The notes under the pieces: generated by a model | Databases searched by the model: none | Seen by the model: the letters and a program-made list of their open reading frames with translations, nothing else | What the model was told of the DNA's origin: nothing | NCBI RefSeq assembly: GCF_024498355.1 | Contig: NZ_CP101833.1 | Coordinates: 1,221,001-1,285,000, forward strand | Direction: 5' to 3' | DNA: 64,000 nucleotides | Origin: Bacillus pumilus | GTDB lineage: Bacteria; Bacillota; Bacilli; Bacillales; Bacillaceae | Translations under genes and position numbers: made by a program | Shown here: in pieces, positions 50,854 through 61,560 of the stretch | Layout: each line of letters opens with the position of its first letter | Numbering within the stretch: the first letter of the stretch is position 1

Positions 50854-53064
50854 ATGACTGAAACGCTCGATGGCAAGCGATTAATCCCCACGGGAGATAT
50901 CAGAAAATTAGAAAAAGAGAACGAATATTTGCGAACTGAGTTGATGCAGCAAAAAATGCTGTTAAATAAGACGTTAGATGCCATTTTTATATTTGATCAG
51001 CACCTCAACATTATCCAAGCCAACGAAGCGACATGCAGGCTTGTACAGACACCGAAAGAAGACCTCCTCAATAAATCCGTTCTAGATTTCCTATACGGCA
51101 TCCCGAAAGATAAAATTGAATGCTCACTCGAGATTTTTTTTCGAAAAGGTACATTAAAAAGAGAAATCTCCATCCAGCTTGAAAATGGCGAGACAAAATA
51201 CATTGAATTTGTCGCAGAACATGACGCCTTGAATCAACAATATATTGTGGTGATGCGAGATATTTCTTCAAAGAAAATCTTAGAACGAGAACGCTCCATG
51301 AATGAGCAGCTGTTCAAAGATTTGTTTGACCGAGCGATTGATGGTATGGTCATTTTTGATCAGGATGGCTGCATGATCGACGCCAATCACTCTTTTTGTC
51401 AGAGCTTTGAGCTTCAAAAGACAGATTTAGCAGATCGTTATTTAAATGAATTTGTCGAAGAAGAAAATCTTCCAGCTTTGCAGCACCTTTTAACGTCATT
51501 AAAAGAAACAGGGAAGGCAAAGGGAGAGCTTCCCGTTACCCTTCAATCTGGTCAGCACAAATTATTCGAACTGACCATCACATCAAATGTTATGAGCGGT
51601 TTTTATATGTCCATCATGCGGGATATTACAGAAAAAAGGTTAATGGAAGAGAAGCTGTTAAAAAGTGAAGAACGCTTTAGAGAAATATTCGAAAATGCGA
51701 TGGATGCTATCATCATATGGGCGGACGATGGAGAGATTGTGAGAGCCAATGAATCGGCCTGCCGTATTTTTGAATTACCAATGCATCAGCTGATTGGCAA
51801 GAAACTCACAGACTTTCTCGTCAAATCTGATAAGAGATATAGACCGACAAGAAGACGTTATATCAGGAATGATGAAATAAGGGAAGAACTCCTGTTCAGA
51901 ATGGCAAATGGTCAATTTAAAGAGCTTGAGTTCACCTCGAAGCATGCGGTATTAGAAGGACAGCACTTAACCATTTTACGTAATGTCAGTGATAGAAAGC
52001 GAATGGAGCAGGAGCTTCGTGAAAGTGAGCTCAAATTCCGTAAAGTATTTAACGGGTCAATGGATGGCATTGTTCTTTTCGATAATCAATACCGGATTAT
52101 TGATGTCAATCCTTCTGCAAGCGAACTGCTAGAACTGAAGGACGATCATTTAACTGAAATGAATCTCTTTCATATACTTGCCCCATATCAAATTGAAAAT
52201 TTAGCACAGCCCGCTCAGGCGATGTCATTAGATGAGATGGACAATGAGGTTCCGTTTGTGCTGAGCCACCCAGATCAGCGCATACTGGAATTCTCCTTTA
52301 AACGCAATATTATTCATAACATGAATCTAGCGATCTTTAGAGATGTGACAGAGCGGAAGGAACTAGAAGAGCGGGTGAGAAAATCAGATACACTTCATGT
52401 GGTCGGAGAGCTTGCCGCTGGAATTGCACATGAAATTAGAAATCCGATGACGGCATTAAAAGGCTTCATTCAGCTGCTGAAAGGAAATATTGAAGGGGAG
52501 TATTCACTCTATTTCAATGTCATCACATCAGAGCTAAAAAGAATTGAATCCATTATTACAGAATTTTTGATTTTAGCGAAACCGCAAGCCATTGTGTATG
52601 AAGAAAAAAATGTGGTGCAAATTGTAAAAGACACGATGGATCTTCTGCACGCACAGGCGAATCTTGGCAATGTCCAAATGCACCTCAATGTCATGGATGA
52701 GATTCCGCTGATCTACTGTGAACAAAATCAATTAAAGCAAGTCTTCATTAACATTTTAAAAAATGCGATTGAAGTGATGCCGCGGAAAGGAAATGTATAC
52801 GTGAGCATTCAGCGGAAGGGCGAGGAGCATATTGTCATTTCATTGCGTGATGAAGGCTGCGGAATGACAGAGGATAAGCTAAAGCGTCTTGGTGAACCAT
52901 TTTATACAACGAAAGAACGAGGAACTGGACTTGGTTTAATGGTTAGTTATAAAATTATTGAAGAGCATCAAGGAACCATTGAGGTAGAGAGTGAGGAAGG
53001 AGTAGGGACAGTTTTCCACCTTACGCTGCCACTTAGGCAACAGAAACAAGAAGGAGAGCTTTAA
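50854..53064 (+). CDS. kinE: sporulation-type sensor histidine kinase KinE
   Basis: 736-residue soluble PAS-rich kinase that phosphorylates Spo0F in the phosphorelay. A short coiled coil (residues about 15-35) is followed by four PAS domains in series (around 40-145, 155-260, 275-380, 395-500; IFENAMDAIIIWADDGEIVRANESA is one). Then come HisKA with H-box VVGELAAGIAHEIRNPMTAL, N-box VFINILKNAIEVMP and G-boxes DEGCGMTEDKLKRLGEPFYTT and GTGLGLMVSYKI. ATG 50854 with AAAAGGAG. Immediately followed by ogt. Confidence 0.93.
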   Translation: MTETLDGKRLIPTGDIRKLEKENEYLRTELMQQKMLLNKTLDAIFIFDQHLNIIQANEATCRLVQTPKEDLLNKSVLDFLYGIPKDKIECSLEIFFRKGTLKREISIQLENGETKYIEFVAEHDALNQQYIVVMRDISSKKILERERSMNEQLFKDLFDRAIDGMVIFDQDGCMIDANHSFCQSFELQKTDLADRYLNEFVEEENLPALQHLLTSLKETGKAKGELPVTLQSGQHKLFELTITSNVMSGFYMSIMRDITEKRLMEEKLLKSEERFREIFENAMDAIIIWADDGEIVRANESACRIFELPMHQLIGKKLTDFLVKSDKRYRPTRRRYIRNDEIREELLFRMANGQFKELEFTSKHAVLEGQHLTILRNVSDRKRMEQELRESELKFRKVFNGSMDGIVLFDNQYRIIDVNPSASELLELKDDHLTEMNLFHILAPYQIENLAQPAQAMSLDEMDNEVPFVLSHPDQRILEFSFKRNIIHNMNLAIFRDVTERKELEERVRKSDTLHVVGELAAGIAHEIRNPMTALKGFIQLLKGNIEGEYSLYFNVITSELKRIESIITEFLILAKPQAIVYEEKNVVQIVKDTMDLLHAQANLGNVQMHLNVMDEIPLIYCEQNQLKQVFINILKNAIEVMPRKGNVYVSIQRKGEEHIVISLRDEGCGMTEDKLKRLGEPFYTTKERGTGLGLMVSYKIIEEHQGTIEVESEEGVGTVFHLTLPLRQQKQEGEL

Positions 53065-53065
53065 T

Positions 53066-53557
53066 ATGTATTATACAGTCTATAGCGCACCAATCGGGGC
53101 ATTATACATACTAGAAAAAGACGGTGTCATTATCGAAGTGGTGTTTGATGATGAACCGTTTTTGGCAAAAAAGCAGACAGCCGATCTTAAAAAAGCAGAT
53201 ACGCCGGTCTTGCGAGAAGCGAAAAAACAGCTTGATGAGTATTTCAAGGGAGATCGTAAAGTATTCGATCTTCCACTCAAGCAAGCTGGCTCTCCATTTC
53301 AAGAGCAAGTGTGGGAGGCACTTTCGGCTATTCCATACGGTGAATCAAAAAGCTATGCAGACATTGCAGAAGCGATTGGCAATCCAAAGGCCGTCAGAGC
53401 CATTGGACAAGCCAACCGGCGCAATGCCTTGCCTATTTTTATCCCGTGTCACCGGGTCATTGGAAAAGACCGGTCTCTCACGGGTTATGCAGGAACGAAG
53501 ACAGATATGAAAGCGGTTCTGCTTGAATTAGAAGGCATCCCATTTGTTCAAAAATAA
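53066..53557 (+). CDS. ogt: O6-methylguanine-DNA methyltransferase Ogt
   Basis: 163-residue suicide DNA repair enzyme. Active-site FIPCHRVIGKD and the preceding GNPKAVRAIGQANRRN and GESKSYADIAEAIG are intact. It lies one base after the kinE stop with GGAGAGC as its site, so the two are co-transcribed as in B. subtilis. The fused Ada protein near 16.1 kb provides a second such activity, inducible. Confidence 0.95.
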   Translation: MYYTVYSAPIGALYILEKDGVIIEVVFDDEPFLAKKQTADLKKADTPVLREAKKQLDEYFKGDRKVFDLPLKQAGSPFQEQVWEALSAIPYGESKSYADIAEAIGNPKAVRAIGQANRRNALPIFIPCHRVIGKDRSLTGYAGTKTDMKAVLLELEGIPFVQK

Positions 53558-53646
53558 ATCGATTGACCTGTTCCAAATGTTTAGCAAACGACATATCCTT
53601 TTATTAAGCTAAAAAAGTTGGTTGAGGGAAAAAGGAGGGCGCTAGG

Positions 53647-53781
53647 ATGTTTTGGGGCAAAAAAGATAAAATGTATGCCGTCACGTCACTATGTGTCAAA
53701 ATGAACGTTTTGACAGAGGAACAAAAAAAAGAAATTTTAGCCAAAACGATCGAAACAAAAAAGCGCGGTGCTCTTAAATGA
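53647..53781 (+). CDS. 44-residue protein, unknown
   Basis: ATG 53647, behind AAGGAGGGCG. Product MFWGKKDKMYAVTSLCVKMN followed by VLTEEQKKEILAKTIETKKR, ending GALK: a short hydrophobic patch, then a Lys/Glu helix. No homologue recognised. Its stop falls inside a terminator stem. The strong ribosome binding site and the terminator suggest a real gene. Confidence 0.55.
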   Translation: MFWGKKDKMYAVTSLCVKMNVLTEEQKKEILAKTIETKKRGALK

Positions 53782-53804
53782 CAAGAACACGGCGCTTTTT
53801 TGTG
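53756..53804. terminator. bidirectional terminator between the small ORF and mtnA
   Basis: AAAAAAGCGC pairs with GCGCTTTTTT, with further pairing of the inner GTG(C)TC and GAACAC. It serves both convergent genes. Confidence 0.75.
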
Positions 53805-53805
53805 A

Positions 53806-54867
53806 TCAGAGTGAGATGCTTTCAGTGAAAAGTGCATCAATCTCCTCTGTGTAATTGGAAGTGATAATTCCTTTCTCTGTAATGATACCTGAAATGAGAT
53901 GGTGGGGAGTGACATCAAAGGCGGGATTAAATACCTGAACATCGGGCGGTGCAATTTGTATGCCGTTTAATTCCTTAACTTCCAGCGGGTCGCGCTCTTC
54001 AATCGGAATATCTGCCCCATCGCGGGTCGATACATCAAAGGTCGAAAGTGGTGCTGTAACAAAAAACGGAATTTGAAAGTGTTTGGCCAGAATGGCAAGA
54101 CCTAACGTTCCAATCTTATTCGCTGTATCTCCATTTCGAGCGATTCGATCAGCTCCAACAATGACAGCAGAAATTTGCTTTTCTTTCATCGTATGGGCTG
54201 CCATGTTATCTGTGATGAGCGTCACATCCACACCGCCCTGCATCAGCTCCCATGTCGTCAGTCGAGCGCCTTGAAGAACAGGGCGTGTTTCACAAGCATA
54301 AATGTGAAGATCAAGATTTTTCTTTTTGGCTAAATAAAAAGGAGCAAGTGCTGTTCCGTAACGGCTCGTTGCGATGGAGCCTGCATTACAAATGGTCATA
54401 ATACGGTCACCTGATTTAAAGAGCTGGAGAGCATTTTGACCAATTTGCCTGCATGTTTCTTCATCTTCGATTTGAATTTGAATGGCTTCATGGACAAGAT
54501 CTGTTTTGGCTGCATTCACCGAAGCAGCACGCTCAATGCGCTGAATCAGTCGGTCTAATGCCCAGGCAAGGTTCACAGCTGTTGGACGAGCACTGTTTAA
54601 ATATTCTTTTAGTCGAGCGACTTCTTGTTGAAAGACATCAATTTCTTCTGTATCAATTCCTTGAGCACTCAGCGCCAGCCCAAAAGCTGCTGTAATGCCA
54701 ATAGCAGGTGCTCCGCGCACTTTTAACGTCACAATCGCATCATACACATCTTCTTTAGTAAATAAATGCTCAAATACGGTTTCGGCCGGTAATTTTTGCT
54801 GATTCAAAATGTTAATATGGTTTTCTTCCCATTCGACGGAACGGGGAACTTCAAATTCTTTAGACAA
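53806..54867 (-). CDS. mtnA: methylthioribose-1-phosphate isomerase
   Basis: Isomerises 5-methylthioribose 1-phosphate to the ribulose form in methionine salvage. 353 residues of the eIF2B-related fold: [16 protein letters not shown], the catalytic Cys in [19 protein letters not shown], and Asp in [20 protein letters not shown]. The C-terminus is [21 protein letters not shown]. It lies six bases after the mtnK stop and is co-transcribed from the SAM-I leader. Rap-like usage absent. ATG complementary to 54865-54867. Confidence 0.95.
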   Translation of the reverse strand: MSKEFEVPRSVEWEENHINILNQQKLPAETVFEHLFTKEDVYDAIVTLKVRGAPAIGITAAFGLALSAQGIDTEEIDVFQQEVARLKEYLNSARPTAVNLAWALDRLIQRIERAASVNAAKTDLVHEAIQIQIEDEETCRQIGQNALQLFKSGDRIMTICNAGSIATSRYGTALAPFYLAKKKNLDLHIYACETRPVLQGARLTTWELMQGGVDVTLITDNMAAHTMKEKQISAVIVGADRIARNGDTANKIGTLGLAILAKHFQIPFFVTAPLSTFDVSTRDGADIPIEERDPLEVKELNGIQIAPPDVQVFNPAFDVTPHHLISGIITEKGIITSNYTEEIDALFTESISL

Positions 54868-54873
54868 AACCCG

Positions 54874-56309
<1,436 letters not shown>

Positions 56310-56468
56310 TCAATATGTCATTGTTTTGTCTGCATGCATTTCTTAATTCAAGATATTATCAGAGCTGCTCTTCACATGTCAATCTTTTTTCAAAATTGCT
56401 TTACAATTCATAAAACAATCCATTACAGTGAGTGTATTGTCACGTAACTTGAATAGAAGGTGAAAAAA

Positions 56469-57650
56469 ATGGAATTCCAGCAATCAGATGTGTTGAAACA
56501 TTTACCGAAACAGTTTTTTGCGTCGCTTGTCCAAAAAGTGCAGAAAAAAGTGCAGGAAGGAGCTGATATCATTAATTTAGGCCAGGGAAATCCTGATCAG
56601 CCAACTCCTCCGCATATTGTAAAAGCCATGCAGGAAGCGGTAGCAAAGCCTGAAAATCATCAATACTCTTCATTCCGCGGGACGGCGAAACTAAAAAAGG
56701 CCGCCTCAGCCTTTTATGAAAGAGAATATGGCGTCACGCTTGATCCGATGACGGAGATCGCCATTTTATTTGGCGGGAAAGCGGGACTTGTTGAGCTGCC
56801 GCAATGCTTACTGAATCCGGGTGATACGCTGCTTGTCCCAGACCCTGGTTATCCTGATTACTGGTCAGGCGCTGTGCTTGCTGGAGCTCATATGGTCACC
56901 ATGCCTCTTCTTGAACAAAATGATTTTTTACCTGACTACCATCTATTGCCTGAGGCTGATAAGAAACAGGCAAAATTGATGTACTTAAATTACCCAAACA
57001 ATCCGACTGGTGCCACTGCAAGTCGTGCATTTTTTGAAGAAACCGTTACGTTTGCGAAAGATCACAAATTGTGTGTTGTCCATGATTTCGCATATGGCGG
57101 CATTGGATTCGATGGAGAAAAGCCGGTCAGCTTCCTGCAAATAGATGGAGCGAAAGAGACGGGTATTGAAATTTACACATTGTCCAAAACATATAATATG
57201 GCCGGCTGGAGAGTTGGTTTTGCAGCAGGAAATTCCTCTGTCATTGAAGCGATCGAGCTTTATCAGGATCATCTGTTTGTGTCACTGTTTAAAGCTACTC
57301 AAGATGCAGCAGCAGAAGCTCTTTTAAGCGATCAAACGTGCGTACAGGTGCAAAATGATCGTTATGAAAAAAGACGAAATACATGGATCGCTGCCTGCAA
57401 GGAGATTGGCTGGGACGTAAGTGCTCCAAAGGGATCATTTTTTGCTTGGTTAAAGGTGCCAGAAGGATTTACATCTGAATCCTTTTCTAACTTATTATTA
57501 GAGAAAGCGCATGTTGTCGTGGCGCCGGGGAATGGCTTTGGTGCTGGCGGTGAAGGCTACGTCAGAGTAGGGCTTTTAACAAGTGAGAAGCGGTTAAAAG
57601 AAGCCGCAGAGCGCATCGCTGCCTTGCAGCTATTTGAAAAAAGCCATTGA
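56469..57650 (+). CDS. mtnE: methionine salvage aminotransferase MtnE
   Basis: Transaminates 2-keto-4-methylthiobutyrate to methionine, the last salvage step. 393 residues, class I PLP aminotransferase. LGQGNPDQPTP at the N-terminus, LNYPNNPTGA, and the PLP Lys in YTLSKTYNMAGWRVGFAAG. Start at ATG 56469, with AAGGTG; a GTG at 56460 is in frame but lies within the ribosome binding site. Divergent from mtnK and not behind the S-box of mtnW, which follows its stop codon. Confidence 0.93.
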   Translation: MEFQQSDVLKHLPKQFFASLVQKVQKKVQEGADIINLGQGNPDQPTPPHIVKAMQEAVAKPENHQYSSFRGTAKLKKAASAFYEREYGVTLDPMTEIAILFGGKAGLVELPQCLLNPGDTLLVPDPGYPDYWSGAVLAGAHMVTMPLLEQNDFLPDYHLLPEADKKQAKLMYLNYPNNPTGATASRAFFEETVTFAKDHKLCVVHDFAYGGIGFDGEKPVSFLQIDGAKETGIEIYTLSKTYNMAGWRVGFAAGNSSVIEAIELYQDHLFVSLFKATQDAAAEALLSDQTCVQVQNDRYEKRRNTWIAACKEIGWDVSAPKGSFFAWLKVPEGFTSESFSNLLLEKAHVVVAPGNGFGAGGEGYVRVGLLTSEKRLKEAAERIAALQLFEKSH

Positions 57651-57864
57651 CAACGTAAAAAAATGGTGGGATAATTCAGGCAATATTGAAGAAAATTGAA
57701 TATTCTTATCAAGAGTAGGCAGAGGGACTAGCCCAATGAAGCCCGGCAACCGACTTCCATGAAGCACGGTGCTAATTCTTGCAGCAGGCGCTGAGAGATA
57801 AGATTCGGATGAATGAGACGAAACCTCTTTAAGGCGCTGCCCAAGCACTTAAAGAGGTTTTTTT
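57647..57864 (+). ncRNA. promoter and SAM-I riboswitch of mtnWXBD
   Basis: The promoter is TTGACA (57647-57652, overlapping the mtnE stop), 17 bases, GATAAT (57670-57675). The S-box core follows: TTCTTATCAAGAGTAGGCAG, GCCCGGCAACCG, GCACGGTGCTAATTC, GCTGAGAGATAAG. The terminator is AAACCTCTTTAAG with CTTAAAGAGGTTT and Ts (57821-57864). Confidence 0.95.
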
Positions 57865-57903
57865 ATTGAACATATAGAGGACGCAATCGAAAGGGGATTC
57901 CTA

Positions 57904-59124
57904 GTGAGTGAATTACTGGCAACATACGTATTAACACATCGAGAGGATGAACAAATTGACCGTAAAGCGGAGCAGATCGCACTTGGTTTAACAGTTGGAT
58001 CATGGACGGATTTGCCGCAGCTCAAAAAGGAGCAGCTTAAAAAACATAAAGGCCGAGTAGAGAAAGTGACAGAAAAGGTTGCATCAGCTGAAAATCGCCT
58101 GTATCAATCAGAGGTAACAATTGCTTATCCTGAGGCTAACTTTTCAGCAGACTTACCAGCCGTTTTAACAACGATATTTGGAAAGCTTTCACTAGATGGG
58201 AAAGTAAAGCTTGTCGATATAGAATTTTCGAATAGGTTTAAAAGAAAGCTGCCTGGACCGGTATTTGGAATAGAGGGGATACGAAAGAAATTAGATGTGT
58301 TTGATCGTCCGTTATTGATGAGTATTTTTAAAGGCGTGATCGGCCGTGATATGGCGGATTTAAAAGAGCAGCTCCGTTTACAGGCATTAGGCGGTGTTGA
58401 CTTCATCAAAGATGATGAAATTTTATTTGAAAGTCCATTAGCCCCTTTTGAAGAACGAATCAAAGAAGGAAAAAAGATATTAAAAGAAACATATGAAGAG
58501 ACAGGGCACCGAACGCTGTACGCCGTTAATTTAACTGGCAGAACCTTTGATCTTAAAGGTCGAGCAAGGAAGGCCGCTGAACTTGGAGCAGATGCGCTTC
58601 TATTCAACGTCTTTGCCTACGGACTTGATGTCATGCAAAGCTTAGCTGAGGACCCAGACATTCAATTGCCTATTATGGCACATCCAGCAGTGAGTGGCGC
58701 GTTTACATCATCTCCTGAATATGGGTTCTCACATTCGCTTCTTTTAGGTACATTAAATCGATATGCTGGCGCTGATTTGAGCCTTTTTCCATCTCCTTAT
58801 GGATCGGTCGCACTTCCGAAAACAGATGCCCTTGGTATCTATGAAGCTTGCGTAAAAGAGGATACGGTTCAAAAAACGTTCCCTGTCCCATCAGCAGGCA
58901 TTCACCCTGGTATGGTTCGAGTATTGATCAAAGATTTTGGATTCGATCATGTGATTAACGCAGGTGGAGGAATTCACGGACATCCGCGGGGAGCCATCGG
59001 CGGAGGGAAAGCATTTCGATCCATTATTGATGCGGTGATAAATGAAGAGCCCATCCAAGAAAAGGCATCATCTTGCGAAGACTTAAAAGCAGCACTTGAT
59101 CTTTGGGGAAGGGTAGCAGAATAA
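57904..59124 (+). CDS. mtnW: 2,3-diketo-5-methylthiopentyl-1-phosphate enolase (RuBisCO-like)
   Basis: RuBisCO-like enolase of the methionine salvage pathway, 406 residues. The metal-binding loop is [10 protein letters not shown], carrying the Lys that is carbamylated, and RHQ-type residues are replaced as in form IV RuBisCOs. C-terminal [22 protein letters not shown] matches the phosphate-binding region. GTG 57904 behind AAAGGGG. mtnX begins immediately after its stop. Confidence 0.95.
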   Translation: MSELLATYVLTHREDEQIDRKAEQIALGLTVGSWTDLPQLKKEQLKKHKGRVEKVTEKVASAENRLYQSEVTIAYPEANFSADLPAVLTTIFGKLSLDGKVKLVDIEFSNRFKRKLPGPVFGIEGIRKKLDVFDRPLLMSIFKGVIGRDMADLKEQLRLQALGGVDFIKDDEILFESPLAPFEERIKEGKKILKETYEETGHRTLYAVNLTGRTFDLKGRARKAAELGADALLFNVFAYGLDVMQSLAEDPDIQLPIMAHPAVSGAFTSSPEYGFSHSLLLGTLNRYAGADLSLFPSPYGSVALPKTDALGIYEACVKEDTVQKTFPVPSAGIHPGMVRVLIKDFGFDHVINAGGGIHGHPRGAIGGGKAFRSIIDAVINEEPIQEKASSCEDLKAALDLWGRVAE

Positions 59125-59820
59125 ATGAAAAAACCAATTGTATGTTGTGATTTTGATGGAACGATTACGAAAAATGATAATATTATTCGCATCATGAAGC
59201 AGTTTGCACCAAGTGAATGGACGAAGCTGAAGGATGGTGTCCTGTCAAAAGAGATCACGATTCAAGAAGGCGTCGGACAGATGTTTCAATTACTAACGAG
59301 TGATCAGAAGGAAGCCATTCAGTCGTTTATTTTAGAAGATACAGAGATTCGAGATGGATTCGAACAATTTGTTGATGATGTAAAAAAAGCAGACATTCCT
59401 TTCTATGTGTTAAGCGGCGGTATGGACTTTTTTGTCTATCCCATACTCGAAGGCATTGTAGATCCAGCCGATATTTATTGCAATCATGCGTCATTTAAAG
59501 AAGATCATATTCAGATTGAATGGCCGCATGACTGCGATTCAGAATGTCAAAATGGCTGCGGCTGCTGCAAGCCCTCGATCATTCGAGAGCTGACTCATGA
59601 AAATGACTTCATTATCATGATCGGAGATTCAGTGACCGATATTGAGGCAGCAAAACATGCGGATCTCACGTTTGCGCGTGACTATTTGCTGAATGAGTGT
59701 AAAGAGCTCGGGCTCGTACATAAGGAGTATGAAACATTTATCGATTTAAAAGCGCAATTTGTTCAAATAAAGGAAGTGAAGGAATGGCTGACGCAAAGAG
59801 TAAACGATGGCAGGAGCTAG
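59125..59820 (+). CDS. mtnX: 2-hydroxy-3-keto-5-methylthiopentenyl-1-phosphate phosphatase
   Basis: HAD phosphatase removing the phosphate after the enolase step. 231 residues. Catalytic [23 protein letters not shown], and [11 protein letters not shown] are intact; a Cys-rich loop ([15 protein letters not shown]) may bind a metal. ATG 59125 directly follows the mtnW stop. It overlaps mtnB by 37 bases. Confidence 0.95.
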   Translation: MKKPIVCCDFDGTITKNDNIIRIMKQFAPSEWTKLKDGVLSKEITIQEGVGQMFQLLTSDQKEAIQSFILEDTEIRDGFEQFVDDVKKADIPFYVLSGGMDFFVYPILEGIVDPADIYCNHASFKEDHIQIEWPHDCDSECQNGCGCCKPSIIRELTHENDFIIMIGDSVTDIEAAKHADLTFARDYLLNECKELGLVHKEYETFIDLKAQFVQIKEVKEWLTQRVNDGRS

Positions 59821-60422
59821 CAGACGTCAAACGTGAATTGGCACAAAGAGACTGGTTTTACGGAACAAGCGGCAATTTATCTATTAAGGTGTCGGATGAT
59901 CCAATCACATTTTTGGTGACGGCAAGCGGCAAAGATAAACGAAAAGAAACGGACGAAGATTTTGTTTTAGTGGATGCAGCAGGTCAGCCTGATGATCCAA
60001 ATCAACCGCTCAGACCATCGGCCGAAACACTGCTTCACACATATGTGTATGAGCGGACGAAAGCAGGCTGCTGTCTCCATGTCCACACAATCGATAATAA
60101 TGTCATTTCAGAGTTGTATGGGGATAAAGGAGAGGTTCGTTTTAAAGGCAACGAAATCATAAAAGCCCTTGGTTATTGGGAAGAGGATGCAGAAGCCATT
60201 CTTCCTATTATTGAAAACCCAGCCCATATTCCGCATCTTGCAGAACAATTTGCAGCGCACCTTACAGAAGAGACGGAATCAGGTGCTGTGCTCATTCGCA
60301 ATCATGGCATCACTGTCTGGGGAAAAACAGCATTTGAAGCAAAACGAGTGTTAGAGGCTTATGAATTTTTATTTAGCTATCATTTAAAATTAACGCTTTA
60401 TCAAAAGCAGCTTGTTAGATAA
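59784..60422 (+). CDS. mtnB: methylthioribulose-1-phosphate dehydratase
   Basis: Class II aldolase-fold dehydratase, 212 residues. Zinc His ligands are in [10 protein letters not shown] and [22 protein letters not shown] and [10 protein letters not shown] are phosphate-binding segments. Starts at ATG 59784 inside the end of mtnX, preceded by GGAAGTGAAGG. Ends 16 bases before mtnD. Confidence 0.95.
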   Translation: MADAKSKRWQELADVKRELAQRDWFYGTSGNLSIKVSDDPITFLVTASGKDKRKETDEDFVLVDAAGQPDDPNQPLRPSAETLLHTYVYERTKAGCCLHVHTIDNNVISELYGDKGEVRFKGNEIIKALGYWEEDAEAILPIIENPAHIPHLAEQFAAHLTEETESGAVLIRNHGITVWGKTAFEAKRVLEAYEFLFSYHLKLTLYQKQLVR

Positions 60423-60438
60423 AAAGGAGGAAAAACAC

Positions 60439-60969
60439 ATGGCGACGATTTTTATTCATAATGAAGAGAACACATTACTTGAAAACGAACAAGAGGTAGC
60501 GGCATATTTAGAAAAACAAGGGGTCATTTATGAACATTGGGATATTGAAAAGCTGCCAAACCGGTTATCAGAAAAGTATGATTTAACAGATGAGGAAAAA
60601 GAAGAAATTTTGACCGTTTTCCAAAAGGAAATACAAAATATATCTGAACGAAGAGGGTACAAAGCGCAGGACGTGATTTCATTATCTGATGCGACACCAA
60701 ATCTTGATGAGCTGCTCCAAAACTTTAAGCGTGAGCATCATCATACAGATGACGAAGTACGGTTTATTGTGAGTGGGCACGGAATCTTTGCCATTCAAGG
60801 CAAGGATGGCGTCTTTTTTGATGTGAGACTGAATCCAGGAGATTTAATTTCTGTGCCTCCGAATATCCGTCACTACTTTACACTGCAAGAGGATCGCCAA
60901 GTGGTCGCAGTTCGCATATTTGTCACAACTGAGGGCTGGGTGCCAATTTACGAAGAAGAAACGGTTTAA
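60439..60969 (+). CDS. mtnD: acireductone dioxygenase
   Basis: Oxidises acireductone to formate and 2-keto-4-methylthiobutyrate (Fe2+ form) or off-pathway products with Ni2+. 176 residues, cupin fold. Metal ligands in FKREHHHTDDEVRFIVSGHG (HxH, Glu) and PPNIRHYF (His). Start ATG 60439, nine bases from AAGGAGG; an upstream ATG overlaps mtnB. Last gene of the salvage operon, followed by a terminator. Confidence 0.95.
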   Translation: MATIFIHNEENTLLENEQEVAAYLEKQGVIYEHWDIEKLPNRLSEKYDLTDEEKEEILTVFQKEIQNISERRGYKAQDVISLSDATPNLDELLQNFKREHHHTDDEVRFIVSGHGIFAIQGKDGVFFDVRLNPGDLISVPPNIRHYFTLQEDRQVVAVRIFVTTEGWVPIYEEETV

Positions 60970-60976
60970 TGAAAGG

Positions 60977-61017
60977 AGCTGATCCTTCCGCATAAGGCGG
61001 AAGATCAGCTTTTTTTT
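60977..61017 (+). terminator. terminator of mtnWXBD
   Basis: AGCTGATC-CTTCCGC pairs with GCGGAAG-ATCAGCT, a strong stem followed by eight Ts. Confidence 0.9.
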
Positions 61018-61270
61018 AGGAAAATAGACATGAAATGAGAAAGAAAATGGTTGATTTTGATCTTCTGCATAGGATAAAATTCTGTTTAATCAATGTGTCA
61101 GTCCTGCCCAAATTTGAAGTTTACCCCCAGATATGATTGAGTAAGAGGTCTTTAGGCTGTAAAAAATTAAATAAAATAAGCATATTTAATTTAATTTACA
61201 AATAAAGTATAATTTTGGTGTCGGATCATTTAGAACATAGACAGACGAATTCATTGCGGGAGCTGAGATC

Positions 61271-61513
61271 ATGAATATTTATGTAAGGAAAGAACAACTG
61301 CTGATGTCCATTGATGAAAAGAGAAAACAAATGGTAGAAGCAGCTCAAGTGGAAGGGTACACAGGTGAGACGACAATTAAATATAGTCAAGAACTGGACA
61401 ACCTGATGAATGAGTATCAGCATCTTCTTTTTCATGAAAAACAATCTGTTGCATCCCTTCATGATCTTGTGTCCCAAATGAGTCTCCTATCTGTGAACCG
61501 GCCCTCTTACTGA
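61271..61513 (+). CDS. spo0E: Spo0A~P aspartyl phosphatase Spo0E
   Basis: 80-residue member of the Spo0E family that dephosphorylates Spo0A~P. The signature is seen as LLMSIDEKRKQMVEAAQVEGYTGETT and IKYSQELDNLMNEY, two helices in antiparallel. B. subtilis has spo0E between the mtn genes and kinD, as here. ATG 61271 follows GGGAGCTGAG. Upstream intergenic DNA of 250 bases is AT-rich and should hold an AbrB/SigA promoter, but I did not resolve it. Confidence 0.85.
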   Translation: MNIYVRKEQLLMSIDEKRKQMVEAAQVEGYTGETTIKYSQELDNLMNEYQHLLFHEKQSVASLHDLVSQMSLLSVNRPSY

Positions 61514-61518
61514 CATGA

Positions 61519-61551
61519 AAAAACCGGTCTTGCATAAGCAAAACCGGCTGA
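61519..61551 (-). terminator. terminator of kinD
   Basis: On the minus strand (G)CCGGT-ttTGC pairs with GCA-agACCGG, then Ts. Confidence 0.7.
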
Positions 61552-61560
61552 ACTCTTCAG

